Positions 46,650-59,542 of a DNA stretch of 64,000 bases are shown one piece after another. A model generated the notes under the pieces. It did no database searches. It saw nothing but the letters and a program-made list of their open reading frames with translations, and was not told the origin of the DNA. The translations under genes and the position numbers were made by a program. Origin of the DNA: Rhinopithecus roxellana (lineage: Eukaryota > Chordata > Mammalia > Primates > Cercopithecidae); contig NC_044565.1 in the NCBI RefSeq assembly GCF_007565055.1, forward strand, positions 44,837,711-44,901,710, in the 5' to 3' direction. Each line of letters begins with the position of its first letter. Position 1 is the stretch's first letter.

Positions 46650-47305
46650 TGTATTAGCTTATTCTCTCACTGCTGTAAAGAACTGCCTGAGATGGGGTAA
46701 TTTATAAAGGAAAGAGGATTAATTGACTCACAGTATGGCATGGCCTGGGAGGCCTCAGGAAACTTACAATCATGGCAGAAGGGGAAGCAGGCATGTCTTA
46801 TGTGGCTGTAGGCCAGAGAGAGCATGTGAAAGAGGAACCATCAAACACTTATACAACCATCATCCTCTGCAAACTAACACAGGAACAGAAAACCAAACAC
46901 CACTTGTTTTCACTCATAAGTAGGAGTTAAACAATGATAACACATGTACACAGGGAGCAGTACATCACACACCTGGGTGAAGGCAAGGGAGAGCATTAGG
47001 ACAAATACCCAATGCATGTGGGGCTTAAAACCTAGATAATGGGTTGATAGGTGCAGCAAACCACCGTGGCACATAACAAACCTGCACGTTTGGCACATGT
47101 ATCACAGAACTTAAAGTAAAATAATAATTTTAAAGTAAAACATCAGATCTCATGAGAACTCACTCAATATTACAAGAACAGCATGGGGGAAACTGCCTCC
47201 TTGATCCAATCATCTCCCACCAGCTTCCTCCCTTGTCACGTGGAGAATCTGGGGATTACAATTCAAGATGAGATTTGGGTGGGAACACAGAGCTAAACCA
47301 TATCA
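46650..47305 (-). mobile_element. THE1/MST-type MaLR LTR, inverted, split by L1
   Basis: It starts TGTATTAG and ends 'aaaccatatca' in reverse orientation. Internal landmarks are 'gaactgcctgagatggggta', 'ggcctcaggaaacttacaat', 'catcagatctcatgagaact', 'acaagaacagcatgggggaa' and 'agatgagatttgggtgggaa'. Flanks GTAAT / ATAAT are a likely 5-bp duplication with one change. An L1 3' end interrupts it at about 46856-47138. Confidence 0.92.
46856..47138 (+). mobile_element. L1PA 3' end inserted into the THE1/MST LTR
   Basis: 'aggaacagaaaaccaaacac', 'gttttcactcataagtagga', 'gggttgataggtgcagcaaa', 'gcacataacaaacctgcacg' then an A-rich tail. Strongly 5'-truncated (about 280 bp). The flanking '(c/a)catca' copies suggest a short target duplication inside the LTR. 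Confidence 0.9.
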
Positions 47306-48740
47306 ATAATATATCATACTGTCACTAATTTAGATTTTGAACTTCGATTTATCTCTAAGTTACTCTCTAATATTTTAACAGTAACAACCCATAAAAATTA
47401 GTATAACTTGTACAATAATTATTGATTCTTTGTGAAAGTACTTCCCTAAACATCAGCTATATGCACAATATATGTATCTTTTGGTGATGTATAACTAATA
47501 CAGTTAGAAAGCAGAATGTAGTTCTGGGGCATATCCAGGGCATGTGAAGATTAAACTAGGTACTTATTAACTCAGGCAGCAGGCATGAAGTTAATAGAAA
47601 TTAAGTTGGAAATTGTTTAAGGTGTAATGATGGCTTCACAGATGGATTTTGGTCCAGTGAACAGTAGTGTAAAAGGTAGTTAAAGTCAGGAGGACAATGT
47701 TCGAGGCAATTACTGGGTCAAGAATAAAGACATTGGCCCTTCATTACAGAAAAGTTGGGAATAAAATATCAGAACCATGGATAGCTCTCTGGAGACCCTT
47801 GTAACAGTGACCTCACTGAGGCAGACAGTTTTCAAAAATCAAGACCTACATTGCTGGTTACTCCTAAGGAGAAAATGTTCTAGCTTTCAAAAGACCATCT
47901 TCCTTGTATTTCAAGTTTTATCACATTGTCATCAAGGCCTTCATAGTCCCGACATCAGAAAGAAAATTCATTTTAAATAGCCTAAGTGGCATCTCCACAA
48001 TCATGTGGGTTTACAAGATTCTTATGAAGCCTCTCAATCTTCTAAAATATGTGGCATATATTTTGAAAGACTCAAAATTATATGTTTATAATCATTCCAA
48101 TTATAGAACTATGATGTCTATAGGTTTCTGATTTTTTTTTTTTTCTCTTCAGGCTAAATATTTTAAAATATTCTCTGTCCAATGGTACCTTGGTTTGGTT
48201 CCTCTCCCAAACCTCTATCAGCATCCCAAACTGAGGAGGCACATAAAGAAGTATAAACTACTTCAAGTCTATGCAGCAAAGAAGGCTAAGTGGTACCTCA
48301 TCTCTGCCCCCAAAGACTTTTGCTGCTTTTCTTCAGGTGTGATAATTGCTTTGAAATGGCTGCCTGTCTAGGAATTAGACTTCTCAGTTTATGTACATCT
48401 ATGTGAGACTAATTAATATTTTTCTTAATGGAAGATAAAAACTAAAATGTATATATCTATTCCTATCCCAAGTAATTTAAAAATTGAAAGTGTTTTTTCT
48501 GGTCTCTTTTCTCATCTTCAGGACGAATGGAGAGGACTTGAAGCTCCTCAAAGAAGATAGATCTGTAAGATGTAAAAAGCTTAAATTTCTTCATCATATT
48601 ATGCTAGACCATCTGACCAAAAATATGTACATTTTCCTATAATGTAAGGAAAAAAAACTCTTTTATTGTGTTAAGCAACTGAAATCTAAGAAAAGAAGAC
48701 AGCATCACCTAACTTAATACAGTTTCTTTTCCTTTTAGTA
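47306..48740. other. Unassigned sequence
   Basis: No gene or confident repeat was seen. Two overlapping plus frames (47777-48131) have no recognisable protein. Confidence 0.45.
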
Positions 48741-48971
48741 CAGTGGTTCTTAACTAGGGGTAATTTTACATCCCAGGGAATATTTGCTAATGTCTAGAAA
48801 CACTTTTAGTTGCGGTAATTAGGATACAGGATAGTCATGTGTATGAAATGTAGTGAATAAAAATCAGGGATACTGCTAAGCAGCTTACAATGCACAAGAC
48901 AGCCCAGCCTCCATTCACCCAGTAAAGAATCAATCCATCCAAATGTCAATAGTGCCACTGTAGGAACTCTG
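48741..48971 (+). mobile_element. MER20-type hAT-Charlie MITE
   Basis: 'cagtggttcttaactagggg', 'aatgtctagaaacactttta', 'agggatactgctaagcagct', 'tacaatgcacaagacagccc' and 'aaatgtcaatagtgccact' give a clear MER20 reading. The 8-bp flanks TTTTAGTA (48733-48740) and TTTCAGTA (48973-48980) match at 7 of 8, as expected for a hAT target duplication. Confidence 0.88.
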
Positions 48972-49108
48972 ATTTCAGTAGAAAGAAACAAATGGAAAAA
49001 TAGAAAGTCCAGAAGAATATATAAAAAAGAAGGGTAAGGAATGTGAATGAATAAGCTAGCTAAATATTTCTGTTTTTGAATTCGTGTCATCTTATCTGTG
49101 AAATAGGG

Positions 49109-49179
49109 GAGATATTCAATACCAAAGACATGGTAAGATTAGACATATGTTTAATCTTAGGTTTGGTATTGAATATCTC
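49109..49179. repeat. 71-nt foldback with 18-bp perfect outer stem
   Basis: The outer arms GAGATATTCAATACCAAA (49109-49126) and TTTGGTATTGAATATCTC (49162-49179) are exact reverse complements. The inner arms TAAGATTA (49134-49141) and TAATCTTA (49152-49159) pair too, capped by the self-complementary ACATATGT. A 7/2-nt asymmetric internal loop separates the stems. The size and shape are those of a pre-miRNA hairpin or an inverted micro-duplication. Confidence 0.95.
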
Positions 49180-49443
49180 ATTAAGGATGTGTGTTCCTTC
49201 TCCTGTTTCACTGCTGAAATTTACCAAGTTAACCCTCATGTGTTCATCCTCTTATTTTACCACTAGTCTCGGATTTGAATCTAAGAACAATGATGATCAG
49301 TATGAGCAGCTCACAAGTAAGTTGGCCACTTCTAAAGCTTTCTTCATTGCTTGCTCATATACTTAGGGGGCCTGATTTGTTTTAGAAACTCACAAAAGCC
49401 TTGTAACTCTGTAGATTAAAAAAAAAACAGCATGAAAAATAGG

Positions 49444-49537
49444 ACAAGGTTAGGTCATATTTAGTAAGTAGATTTCTACAAAAAAAAATATCTTGTTAAC
49501 TGCCAACAATTGTGTTATTGTTTCAGCATTTAAAGCA
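49444..49537. repeat. Copy B of a diverged 93/94-bp repeat pair
   Basis: Partner of 46456-46548, direct orientation, about 3.0 kb apart. Similarity ends sharply after 'catttaaagca'. Confidence 0.85.
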
Positions 49538-50223
49538 GGGAATATGTAGACCAAACTTCTGTAGGATTTGATATATGACTTTGAGATTTGTTTTACCAAA
49601 CCTACATGACTTCTTTTTAAATTATATTAATAAAGGATCATATCGATTATCTCTTTTTATTTCCTTTGTTTAAAGTGGCATGATTGAACAGAAAATTATA
49701 AGTGACAAATGAGCTTAAAATCTAAAGTAAATAACTACAGTTTCATTATAAATAAATACATCTCTTTGACATTATGAAGACTGCCCACACTCCCCTAGAA
49801 TTGTTTTGTGGCATTTTACATCAACCTTTAACAAGGAGTATTGGGTACCTTGACAGGAACTAAGAAATCTCCTAAAGGCATGATAAAGCAAGAAAATAGT
49901 AGCACCTTCAAGAGCTTTAATTCATTCCAAATAAGTGTTTTGAACAAACGAGGTATTTTGTAGGATGCATTATCTCAAAGTGCAGTACTCAAAAAACGTA
50001 AGCACTAAATTAAGTAGCTTGGATACATCATAAAAGGGTGTATTGAACAAACAAGTCATTTTTTCCTCTATTCTCATCCATAAGTAACACATTCAGGTCA
50101 GAAAATTCAATAGAGAATAATTAGATGCTATTTTTTGACTAGATGCCTTATTGTTATTGTATAATTTCTGAACTTTTATAATTAAGTGATCACTGTTTTC
50201 TAGAACACAGAAACCAACGTTTT

Positions 50224-50366
50224 GGGAAAGGTTTGGAGGCACTGAGAGGAAAAGACACCAGGAAAATCTAGAGGCATTTTCCAAGACCAAAAACTGAGAG
50301 CAGGATGCCATTTTTAATCTGAATGTATACAAAGTCAGTTCTTCTTTGGGGAATCACCAGTGTAGC
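50224..50366. repeat. Isolated 143-bp copy of L1 5'UTR segment
   Basis: Matches 51577-51719 over 143 bp with 8 substitutions (94.4%) and no indel, by direct comparison. Its flanks ('accaacgtttt' and 'aagttcttacaa') have nothing in common with the L1 copy. It is in direct orientation and carries no A-tail or L1 end. Confidence 0.97.
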
Positions 50367-51261
50367 AAGTTCTTACAAATTTTGAGTCTCAGGATCTAGT
50401 GATTTTTTTTGCTGATTTTTGGAGGAAAATCCTGAGAGACAAAATTGAAAGAGATAAAACTATATGATAAGTAGCATAAGTTATTAAGCTCTGGATATAA
50501 ATGGGCATTTCCCTCAGTTATGGGGTGGAGGTGGAAATTATGTAATGACTAAGTTTGGACAGCAAAGCACTTAATGGCATACAAATAAGAGGTGACACCT
50601 ATAAATTACAACAATAATAATTGTATTAGGCAATTATGGAGGTTGAAGCAGAGTGGTATGTTAGAGACAGATTGGTGAATAAATTAATGTGTGCTCAGGA
50701 ATTCAGTATTGATATGAAACTCCAAGTATTTCAACTGCACATCAATTTTTTTTTATTGTCATCGCAATTCCTCGAGAAAATGTTATTTCTTACACCTGCT
50801 ATTTCTAGTTTAAGTACTGCAATGAGACCATTATAACAACAAAATCTCTGCCAGAACTAAAACACACTGGATCAAAACAAAGGAGCAATCCAGGCTCTCT
50901 TCCTAACTGTAGCAATAAAAATCATTTCTCCAAAGAATATAGTGTGTTTTGACTTTGAACAAGTAACTTCAAGTTCTACTGCTTTATTAGTGGCTCTGGT
51001 CTATTATCTTCCTCATCCTCAAAGGGATATTACTGAAAATAGAGACATAGGTAGTTAACATACAGCTAGATAGATAAAATGTACAGGCAAATAAAATATT
51101 ATATATATATGTTTACACAATTATTACATGTAAGTACCTAATAAGTACTTGTGTAGAATATGACTTCTTAGACTTCTTTCTGCTTTCACACAGACTACTA
51201 AATTACAACTTAGTCATAATATTAAATTTTAGTTCATTTCAATTTTCTTTTTTCCCCCAAG
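50367..51261. other. Unassigned sequence upstream of old L1
   Basis: No gene was seen. A short (TA)n run lies at 51099-51110. Confidence 0.5.
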
Positions 51262-51576
51262 ATAGCAGAGTAAGGGATTTTAGTACGCCCCTGCCACTTG
51301 GAAGCAGCAAGATAGTGCATACAGATCAACTCTCTGTGCTTTAATTCAAGAAGGAAAACAGAATTTCACTGAAATCGTGAAGTACATCCAGATCCCAAGG
51401 AGGAAAATGTGGCCCAACAGCCTCTGTGACAGAATCTGGCTGATAAAAATGAGTGAAGCTCCAGTACATAAAAGATGCAGGTACCTTCCTTCTGTGACTC
51501 ATCTTTCCACTGTGAATCCAAGCAACCCAGGCAAAGGGAGAGTACTTCATTTCTCCCAAGACCTGGAGCTAACATA

Positions 51577-51719
51577 GGGAAAGGTTTGGAGGCACTGAGA
51601 GGAAAAGACACCAGGATAAACGAGAGGCATTTTCCCAGACCTAGAACTGAGAGCAGGATGCCATTTTTAATCTGAATGTATACAAAGTCAGTCCTTCTTT
51701 GGGGAACCACCAGTGTAGC
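51577..51719. repeat. 143-bp segment of L1 5'UTR, probable source copy
   Basis: Collinear with the surrounding L1 5'UTR. The copy at 50224-50366 lies 1353 bp upstream in the same orientation. Confidence 0.9.
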
Positions 51720-51957
51720 CATGCAAGCATTTCCAACTCACACTAGAGATTGGAGCATTTGTTCTGAGCAGGGTAGTTACCTCCAAAGCCAGGATTGTGG
51801 AAAGCACCTGAGAAATAGGCATTGGGACTGCTCTGGGGCAGAAGGAGAGCTGCTACAGCTGCACTTTCTTCTGGTAGGTAAGGCTTGTAGTTAAGGCCAG
51901 CTTGGTGACCTGGAACCAGTTTGCATGTGTCATTCCTGGGTACTCCAGCCTGATCCC

Positions 51958-52690
51958 CTGAGAAAGTGGTGCAGCAGGGATCACCCTGATCCACCCCAGG
52001 CAGAACTACAGGCATTCAAAGCACTTATCCATATGGATTAGCAGCCTGACCTGCCCTACCCTTCCTGTGCAGAGATCTTGGTTCAGTGAGGCCCTTTTCA
52101 CTTTGTATCTAGGAAAACCTCCAAGCATTCAGAACAACTTCTCTCCTGGATCAGCAACCAGAGCTGCTCTGCCCTACCTGGGCATAGATTGTGGTGCAGT
52201 ATGGTCCTCTCCACTTTATGCTCAGGTATATCTCCAGGCATCCAGAGCACTCAGTCAGCAGCCTGACCTGCCCCACCCTTCTATGCAGAGATCATGGTGC
52301 AGGGGGCCCTCTCCATTTCACAGCCAGGCAGATCTCCAGGTATTTGGAGCACCTGCTCACCCAGCTTGGCATTCTGAACTGCTTCATCCTTTCTGCACAG
52401 AGATCACAATGCAGCAGGGCCCTTTATATTCCATATCCAGAGATTGTGGTACAGTGGAGCCTTCTCCACTCAATGCCTAGGCAGATCTCCTTGCAGTTAG
52501 ACCACCAGCTCACCTGGATCAGAAGGCTGAACCACCTTATTTCCTACAGCAGAGAACTCTGCACTCCACACTCAGGAATATTTTTAGTCATCTGGAGCAA
52601 CTGCTCTCCTGGATTAGGGGTTTAGGCTGCCCTCTGCCTATGCAGAGAACTTTGAGCTGAGGAGGTCTCCCAGCTCCATGCCTAAGCTCA
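51958..52690 (+). repeat. Diverged tandem array in the L1 5'UTR, about 93-113-bp units
   Basis: Successive units start with 'gca(g/t)aga(g)at..' at about 52069, 52182, 52285, 52395, 52549 and 52642 (a partial unit at 52437; an earlier one near 51958). Each contains 'ccctctccac(t)', 'aggcagatctcca', 'ggagcacctgctcac' and 'cctgacctgcccc' or variants. The units are too diverged to be a modern minisatellite. Such 5'UTR unit arrays would be part of the old promoter. Confidence 0.8.
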
Positions 52691-53628
52691 CCTCTGGATG
52701 CTTGGTGGCCAGCCACTGGATTTTCCCATGGCACTGATGTTTGTGCCTGTCATCAGGAGACCTGAAGGTGGGCCTGCCTGGTCTGCTCTGTCCATCTTGC
52801 CTCCAACTCCCTGGGGCTAAGCAGGGAGCTGAAACCACTGTGCATGCCACAGATCAGCCCATTGTCTGAGACAACAGAAAACTTCTCCTGATAAATAAGG
52901 ATCAAGTATATACCCAACCATGTTACCTCCATCCAGTTCTTACCCATATGTGCCATCATTGGCTTGTAGGTCAAACCACAAAACCCATGTAAAACCTACC
53001 AAAAGAAGTGCAGAGGGCTATGGAAGCAAAGCCAAAAGACCATACCCAACATTCTCTATAGTCACATAACCTAGGGAGGGGAAAGGGGGGAAATCGAAAT
53101 AAAAATAAACAAACAATATTATAGGGGAGAAAAAATCCTACCCAAATGAAAATAATTAGAAAAATTTAGAAGTTTCAGCATTTCCAAATGAGAAGAAACC
53201 AGTGAAAGAATCCTGCCACCATGAAAAATCAGAATGTATTATAATACATACAACACAAAATGTATACTAGCAGTACCACCAAAGTATCACACTAGCTCTC
53301 CAGCAATGGCTTCTAGCCAAAATGGAAGCTCAGAAATAACAGATAAAGAATTCAAAGCATGGGTTGAAAGGAAGCTCAAGAAGATCTAAAAAAACATTGA
53401 AAATCAACAAAAAGAAACTTCTAAACCAATCCAGGAAATAAGGGAAGAGATAAACATCTTAAAATAAATCAATCAGAGCTTCTGGAATTGAAAACCAATT
53501 TCAAAATATAATTGAAAGCTTTATCAACAGATTGAACCAAGCAGCAGAAAGAATGTCAGAGCTTAGAGACTAGTCTTTCAAACTAATTCAGACAAAGACA
53601 AGGAAAAAAGAATCTTAAAAAGTTAATG

Positions 53629-53924
53629 GGCTGGGCACAGTGGCTCATGCCTGTAATCCCAGCACTTTGGGAGGCCAAGGAGGGTGAATCATGAGGTCAG
53701 GAGTTCGAGAACAGTCTGGCCAACATGGTGAAACCACATCACTACCAAAAATACAAAAAATTAGCTGCACGTGGTGGTGGGTGCCTGTAATCCCAACTAC
53801 TAGGGAGGCTAAGGCAGGAGAATTGCTTGAATGTGGGAGGTGGAGGTTGTGGTGAGCCAAGATTGCACCACTGCACTCCAGCCTGGGTGACAGTGTGAGA
53901 ATCCATCTTAAAAAAAAAAAAAAA
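53629..53924 (+). mobile_element. AluS-like SINE inside old L1 ORF1
   Basis: Full dimeric Alu: 'gggctgggcacagtggctca', 'ggccaacatggtgaaacc', 'gattgcaccactgcactcca' with an A15 tail. Many CpG-derived changes indicate an older insertion than the AluYR copies. Confidence 0.95.
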
Positions 53925-54706
53925 TGAAGTTTTTAAGAAATATGGGATTAGGTAAAACATAATCCTCCTAGTTATTGGCATTTCTAAGACACAAAGAGAA
54001 AAAGTAAACAATCTGGAAAACATATTTAAAGAAATAATTTCAGAAAATTTTTCTGATCTTGCTAGAGGGGTAGGCATTCAGATACAAGAAATCCAGGGAA
54101 CATCTGTGAGATGCTATAGAAAATGAACCTCATCAAAGCGTGTAGTCATCAGATTGTCCAAGGTCAATGCTAAAGAAAAAATCTTACCGGCAGAGAGAAA
54201 AGGGCAGATACCATACAAAGGGAACCTTATTAGGCTAACAGCAGAATTTTCAGCAAAATTCTTACAAGGCAGGTGAGACTGGAGACATTTCTTCAGCATT
54301 CTTTAAAAAAAAGAAATTACAAGAATATCATAACCTGCCAAATTAAGCTTCATAAGCAAGGAAAAATAAAATATTTTCCAGACAAGCAAGTACTAAGGGA
54401 ATTTGTTACCACTAGACAAGCCTTACAGAGTAAATAAATAACCTGCAGAATGGGAGAAAATATTTGTAAAATATGCATATGACAAAGGCCTAATATCCAG
54501 AATCTGAGGAACTTAATTCAATGAATAGAAATAAATAACCTCATTAAAAATAGGCAAGGACATGAATACACACTTTTCAAAAGAAGACATACATGTGGCC
54601 AACAAACATGAATAAATGCTCGTTATTAATTATCAGAGAAATACAAATCAAAACCATAATGAGATACCATCTCACACCAGTCAGAATGGCTATTTTTAAA
54701 AAGTCA

Positions 54707-55007
54707 AGGCCAGGTGCAGTGGCTCACACCTGTAATCCTAGCACTTTGGGAGGCCAAGGCTAGCAGATCACCTGAGGTCAGGGGTTCAAGACCAGCCAGG
54801 CCAACATGGTGAAACCCCATCTCTATTAAAAATACAAAAATTAGCCGGGTGTGGTAGTGCACAACTGTAGTCCCAGCTACTCAGGAGGCTGAGGCAGGAG
54901 AATCACTTGAACCCAGGAGGTGGAGGCTGCAGTGAGCCAAGATCATGCCACTGCACTCCAGCCTGGCCAGGTGACAGAGCAAACTCTGTCTCAAATATAA
55001 TAATAAT
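54707..55007 (+). mobile_element. AluS-like SINE inside old L1 ORF2
   Basis: Complete Alu 'ggccaggtgcagtggctcac' to 'tctcaaatataataataa'. Flanking duplication aaaa(a)gtca at 54698-54706 and 55008-55015. A few bases are inserted in the right arm ('gcctggccaggtgacag'). Confidence 0.95.
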
Positions 55008-55702
55008 AAAAGTCAGAAAACAACAAATGCTGGTGAGTCTCTGAAGAAAAGGGAATGCTTATATACTGTTGGTGGGGATATAACTTAGTTCAACCACTGT
55101 GGAAAACAATTTGTAGATTTCTCAAGAAACTTAAAACAGAACTAGCATTCGACCCAGCAACCGCATTACTAGGTATCTATTCAAAAGAAAATAAAATGTT
55201 CTACTTAAAAGACACATGCACTCGTATATTCATCACAGCACTATTCACAAGAGCAAACAGATGGAATCCACTGAGGGGCTTATCAACAATAGACTGAAAA
55301 ATGAAAATGTGGCACATATACACCATGGAATACTATTCAACTATAAAAAAACGATACCCTTTGCATCAACATGGATGCAGTCAGAGGCTATTACCCTAAA
55401 TTAATTAACGCAGGAACAGAAAGCCAAATACCACATATTCTTACTTATAATTGAGAACTAAATACTGGATGCTTATGGATGTAAAAAAGGCAACAATAGA
55501 ATCTGGGGACTACTAGAAGAGAAGGAGGGCTGGGAGCAAGGGTTAAAAAACTGACATTTGGGTACTATATTGAATATCTGAGTGACAGTATCACTCATAT
55601 CCCAAACCTCAGCATCACACAATATATCCACGGAACAAACTTGCACATGTACACCCTGAATCTAAAATAAAATTTGAAATAATTTAAAATAAATAAATTT
55701 TA

Positions 55703-57172
<1,470 letters not shown>

Positions 57173-57482
57173 TTATTATTATTATTATTATTATTATTTT
57201 GACACAGAGTTTCACTCTTATCACCCAGGTTGGAGTGCAATGGTGTGACCTTGGCTTACCACAACCTCCGCCTCCCAGGTTCAAGTGATTCTCCTGCTTC
57301 AGCCTCCCAAGTAGCTGGGATTACAGGTGCCCGCCACCATGCCTAGCTAATTTTTTTATTTTTAGTAGAGATGGGGTTTCACCACATTGGCCAGGCTGGT
57401 CTCGGATTCCTGACCTCAGGTGATCCACCTGCCTTGGCCTCCCAAAGCGCTGGGATTACAGGCGTGAGCTACCATGCCCGGT
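57173..57482 (-). mobile_element. AluS-like SINE, inverted, with (ATT)n tail
   Basis: Reverse-complement Alu ('gtttcactcttatcacccag' to 'gtgagctaccatgcccggtt'). Its A-tail has become a (TTA)n microsatellite at about 57173-57199. Confidence 0.94.
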
Positions 57483-59539
57483 TTCATTATTTTTTATTAA
57501 AAATAATAATAATAAACTTTAGTGGTTTTCTAGCTCACCCTTAAAACTATCATAATCTCTTAGCTTGTTTCACAGATTCCTATGGCTCAGGCATCCTGAT
57601 TGCCATTCTGGCCTTGATGCCAATTATGGCAATTCCATTTCCCTTACATGTGACAAGGGAGTGCTACCACCTGGTTTCTGAATTCCTATAATCCATCATC
57701 CCCATTCATACTAAGGAATCTACTTTGATGACATGATTTCCCACCCTCCTGACCTGCAGATAATAACGAAATTCAATCTTCTCAAATACGCTACTGCCTC
57801 TCTCCCGACTACTGACCAGTGTGTTCCCTATTACCTTGCAGGAGAAAGTGTGCTCTTTAGAAGCTTCAGAGAAGCCCATCAGCTAGTGGATTTTCTGATC
57901 TTTCCAAGGAAGTTTATTTGGATTTTCTCACCTCTCTGAAACCTCTTATATTTGCCTGAGTTCTATACCTAATTTATTTTAGATAATCGTCATACCTAAG
58001 CTTCAAAATTTGTCACAGCAAACCATTAGGGTCACTTGCTTGCCAGGACATTGAGCTCTGACTGATGGGTTAGGACCATCGATAAAGATTATTGTCCAGT
58101 CTAATAAGATGCTTCCTAGGTCTAACACCTTCAAGATTTACTTATACACCGGTTCTTTGGGTTCCTGACAATGCATATAGCTAAATCATGGCATTCATTT
58201 GATTGATATGATGCTTTCTCAAAGAATAGGAAACTTATTTCTCTGCTAAGCCTATACTGATAAACTTATCCCTGGAAATTGTCCAAAAATGAATGAGGAT
58301 TTGTAGGAGCAAATGTCAAAAGGAATACATGTCATACTTTTCAGGGTTGAGGTCAAACAGGGTTTCCAGGCAAGTGCAGGCTGATCTATAGCAAAGGGAC
58401 TATATATAATGGCCTTGAGTGTTCAGGAGAATTTGGGTATTACAGAATCTCAAGCTTGCTTTTACAAATGTCTCCAATTCAGTTTTGAGGATCCTCATTT
58501 ATTATAGTCAGGGCTTTGAATTAAATACATGAGACTTGTTGAACCTGTGAACTCAGTATTCCTTCGTAGCTTTGCCACCCTATAATCAGATTCTGGGCAT
58601 GATTTTTAGCACATAGATTAAGACTAACATAACCTGTATTTTATTGTTGTTTTTCCAATCAGATTATTATTATAATTCCTTTAGACCTGTTTATCATTTT
58701 AGAAGAGGAATATTCCCACTGAATTGCCTGGGGGCATTTCCAGAGGTACCAAACAACTCTATGATTTCTCAAAAGTCTGAAAGAGGCTATCCTTTTAAAT
58801 TCTCCTAATAATATGAAAGTCATAGACACAACTTCAATCAAGAAGATGAAATTGAATTTGTGCAAGTTTTATAACCAAAGGCAAATCTCCAGGAGAACAT
58901 CCTTCTCCTAATCCTTGTGGGCTCAATATAAGAGGACAAATTGAACCTCATACTATATTTCTCAATATTTAAAATTTATAAATTGAACTGGCAAACTATT
59001 TTGTGCAGTCGATTCCACCCTTTTGCCTTGGTGAATGTATGTTTTAATGCCCAGCTAATTCAGGTACAAGTTTATAATTCTTGAATTTCTCACTCTGCTT
59101 GAAAATGGTACCATGAGAGATATCCAGCCCCTAGATCCTTGCTTGCTACATTCCCTTCACACCCACAGTACTGTTTCACAGAGTGAGATTCTTAGCATGC
59201 ATGCATATGGAATCTCCAGCCTACTCAGCCAAGCTCCACCCACAATATTCACTATCAACTACTTCTTAATCATCCCTCAATTTGGGGTTCTTTATACCAA
59301 AGGTGGACTCTACACTCAGGAAGACATATTCAGTGAAGAAGTTCATACAGGCCCTAAGTCAAGGAAGAAAATTCAAGACTTCCAGTTAACAAGCAAATGG
59401 TCAAAAAGTGATGTTCAGGTTTCTGTGGAGATGAGAATGGCTGTAGGAAATCCAAACCAGTGCCATGTAAAGAGTAGGGCCCAGGCAGGAAGTCTCTCTT
59501 GCATGGATCTCAGTATGTTTCTGTTTGAGAGGAGGAATC

Positions 59540-59542
<3 letters not shown>
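57483..59542. other. Unassigned; possible MaLR interior continues to about 58.6 kb
   Basis: No gene supported. The longest plus frame (59113-59655, 180 codons) ends through a (CA)n repeat and shows no domain, so I treat it as fortuitous. Confidence 0.4.

Larger units (their letters stand above)
48981..50223. other. Unassigned sequence containing foldback and repeat copy B
   Basis: No gene was seen. 'gtgtcatcttatctgtgaaa' at 49084-49103 is MIR-core-like. The foldback 49109-49179 and the repeat copy 49444-49537 are listed separately. Confidence 0.5.
51262..55702 (+). mobile_element. Old L1 (L1MA/L1PB-like) with large ORF2 deletion, two Alus
   Basis: Reading 5' to 3': a 5'UTR of about 2 kb starting 'agatagcagagtaaggg' and holding a tandem array; ORF1 from about 53308 ('atggcttctagccaaaatgg') with the RNA-binding region at 54060-54290 ('cagattgtccaaggtcaatg', 'ttcttacaaggcaggtga'). 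After about 54430 the text jumps to the late ORF2 segment ('cagaatgggagaaaatattt', 'caaaagaagacatacatgtg') and runs to a 3'UTR and A-rich end at 55702. About 3 kb that should hold endonuclease and reverse transcriptase is missing. Stops interrupt all frames. AluS copies at 53629-53924 and 54707-55007 are later insertions. Confidence 0.88.

Noticed and set aside
47777..48131. Possible processed pseudogene around an ATG with several short frames
   Set aside because: No terminal poly(A), no target-site duplication and no protein I can recognise.
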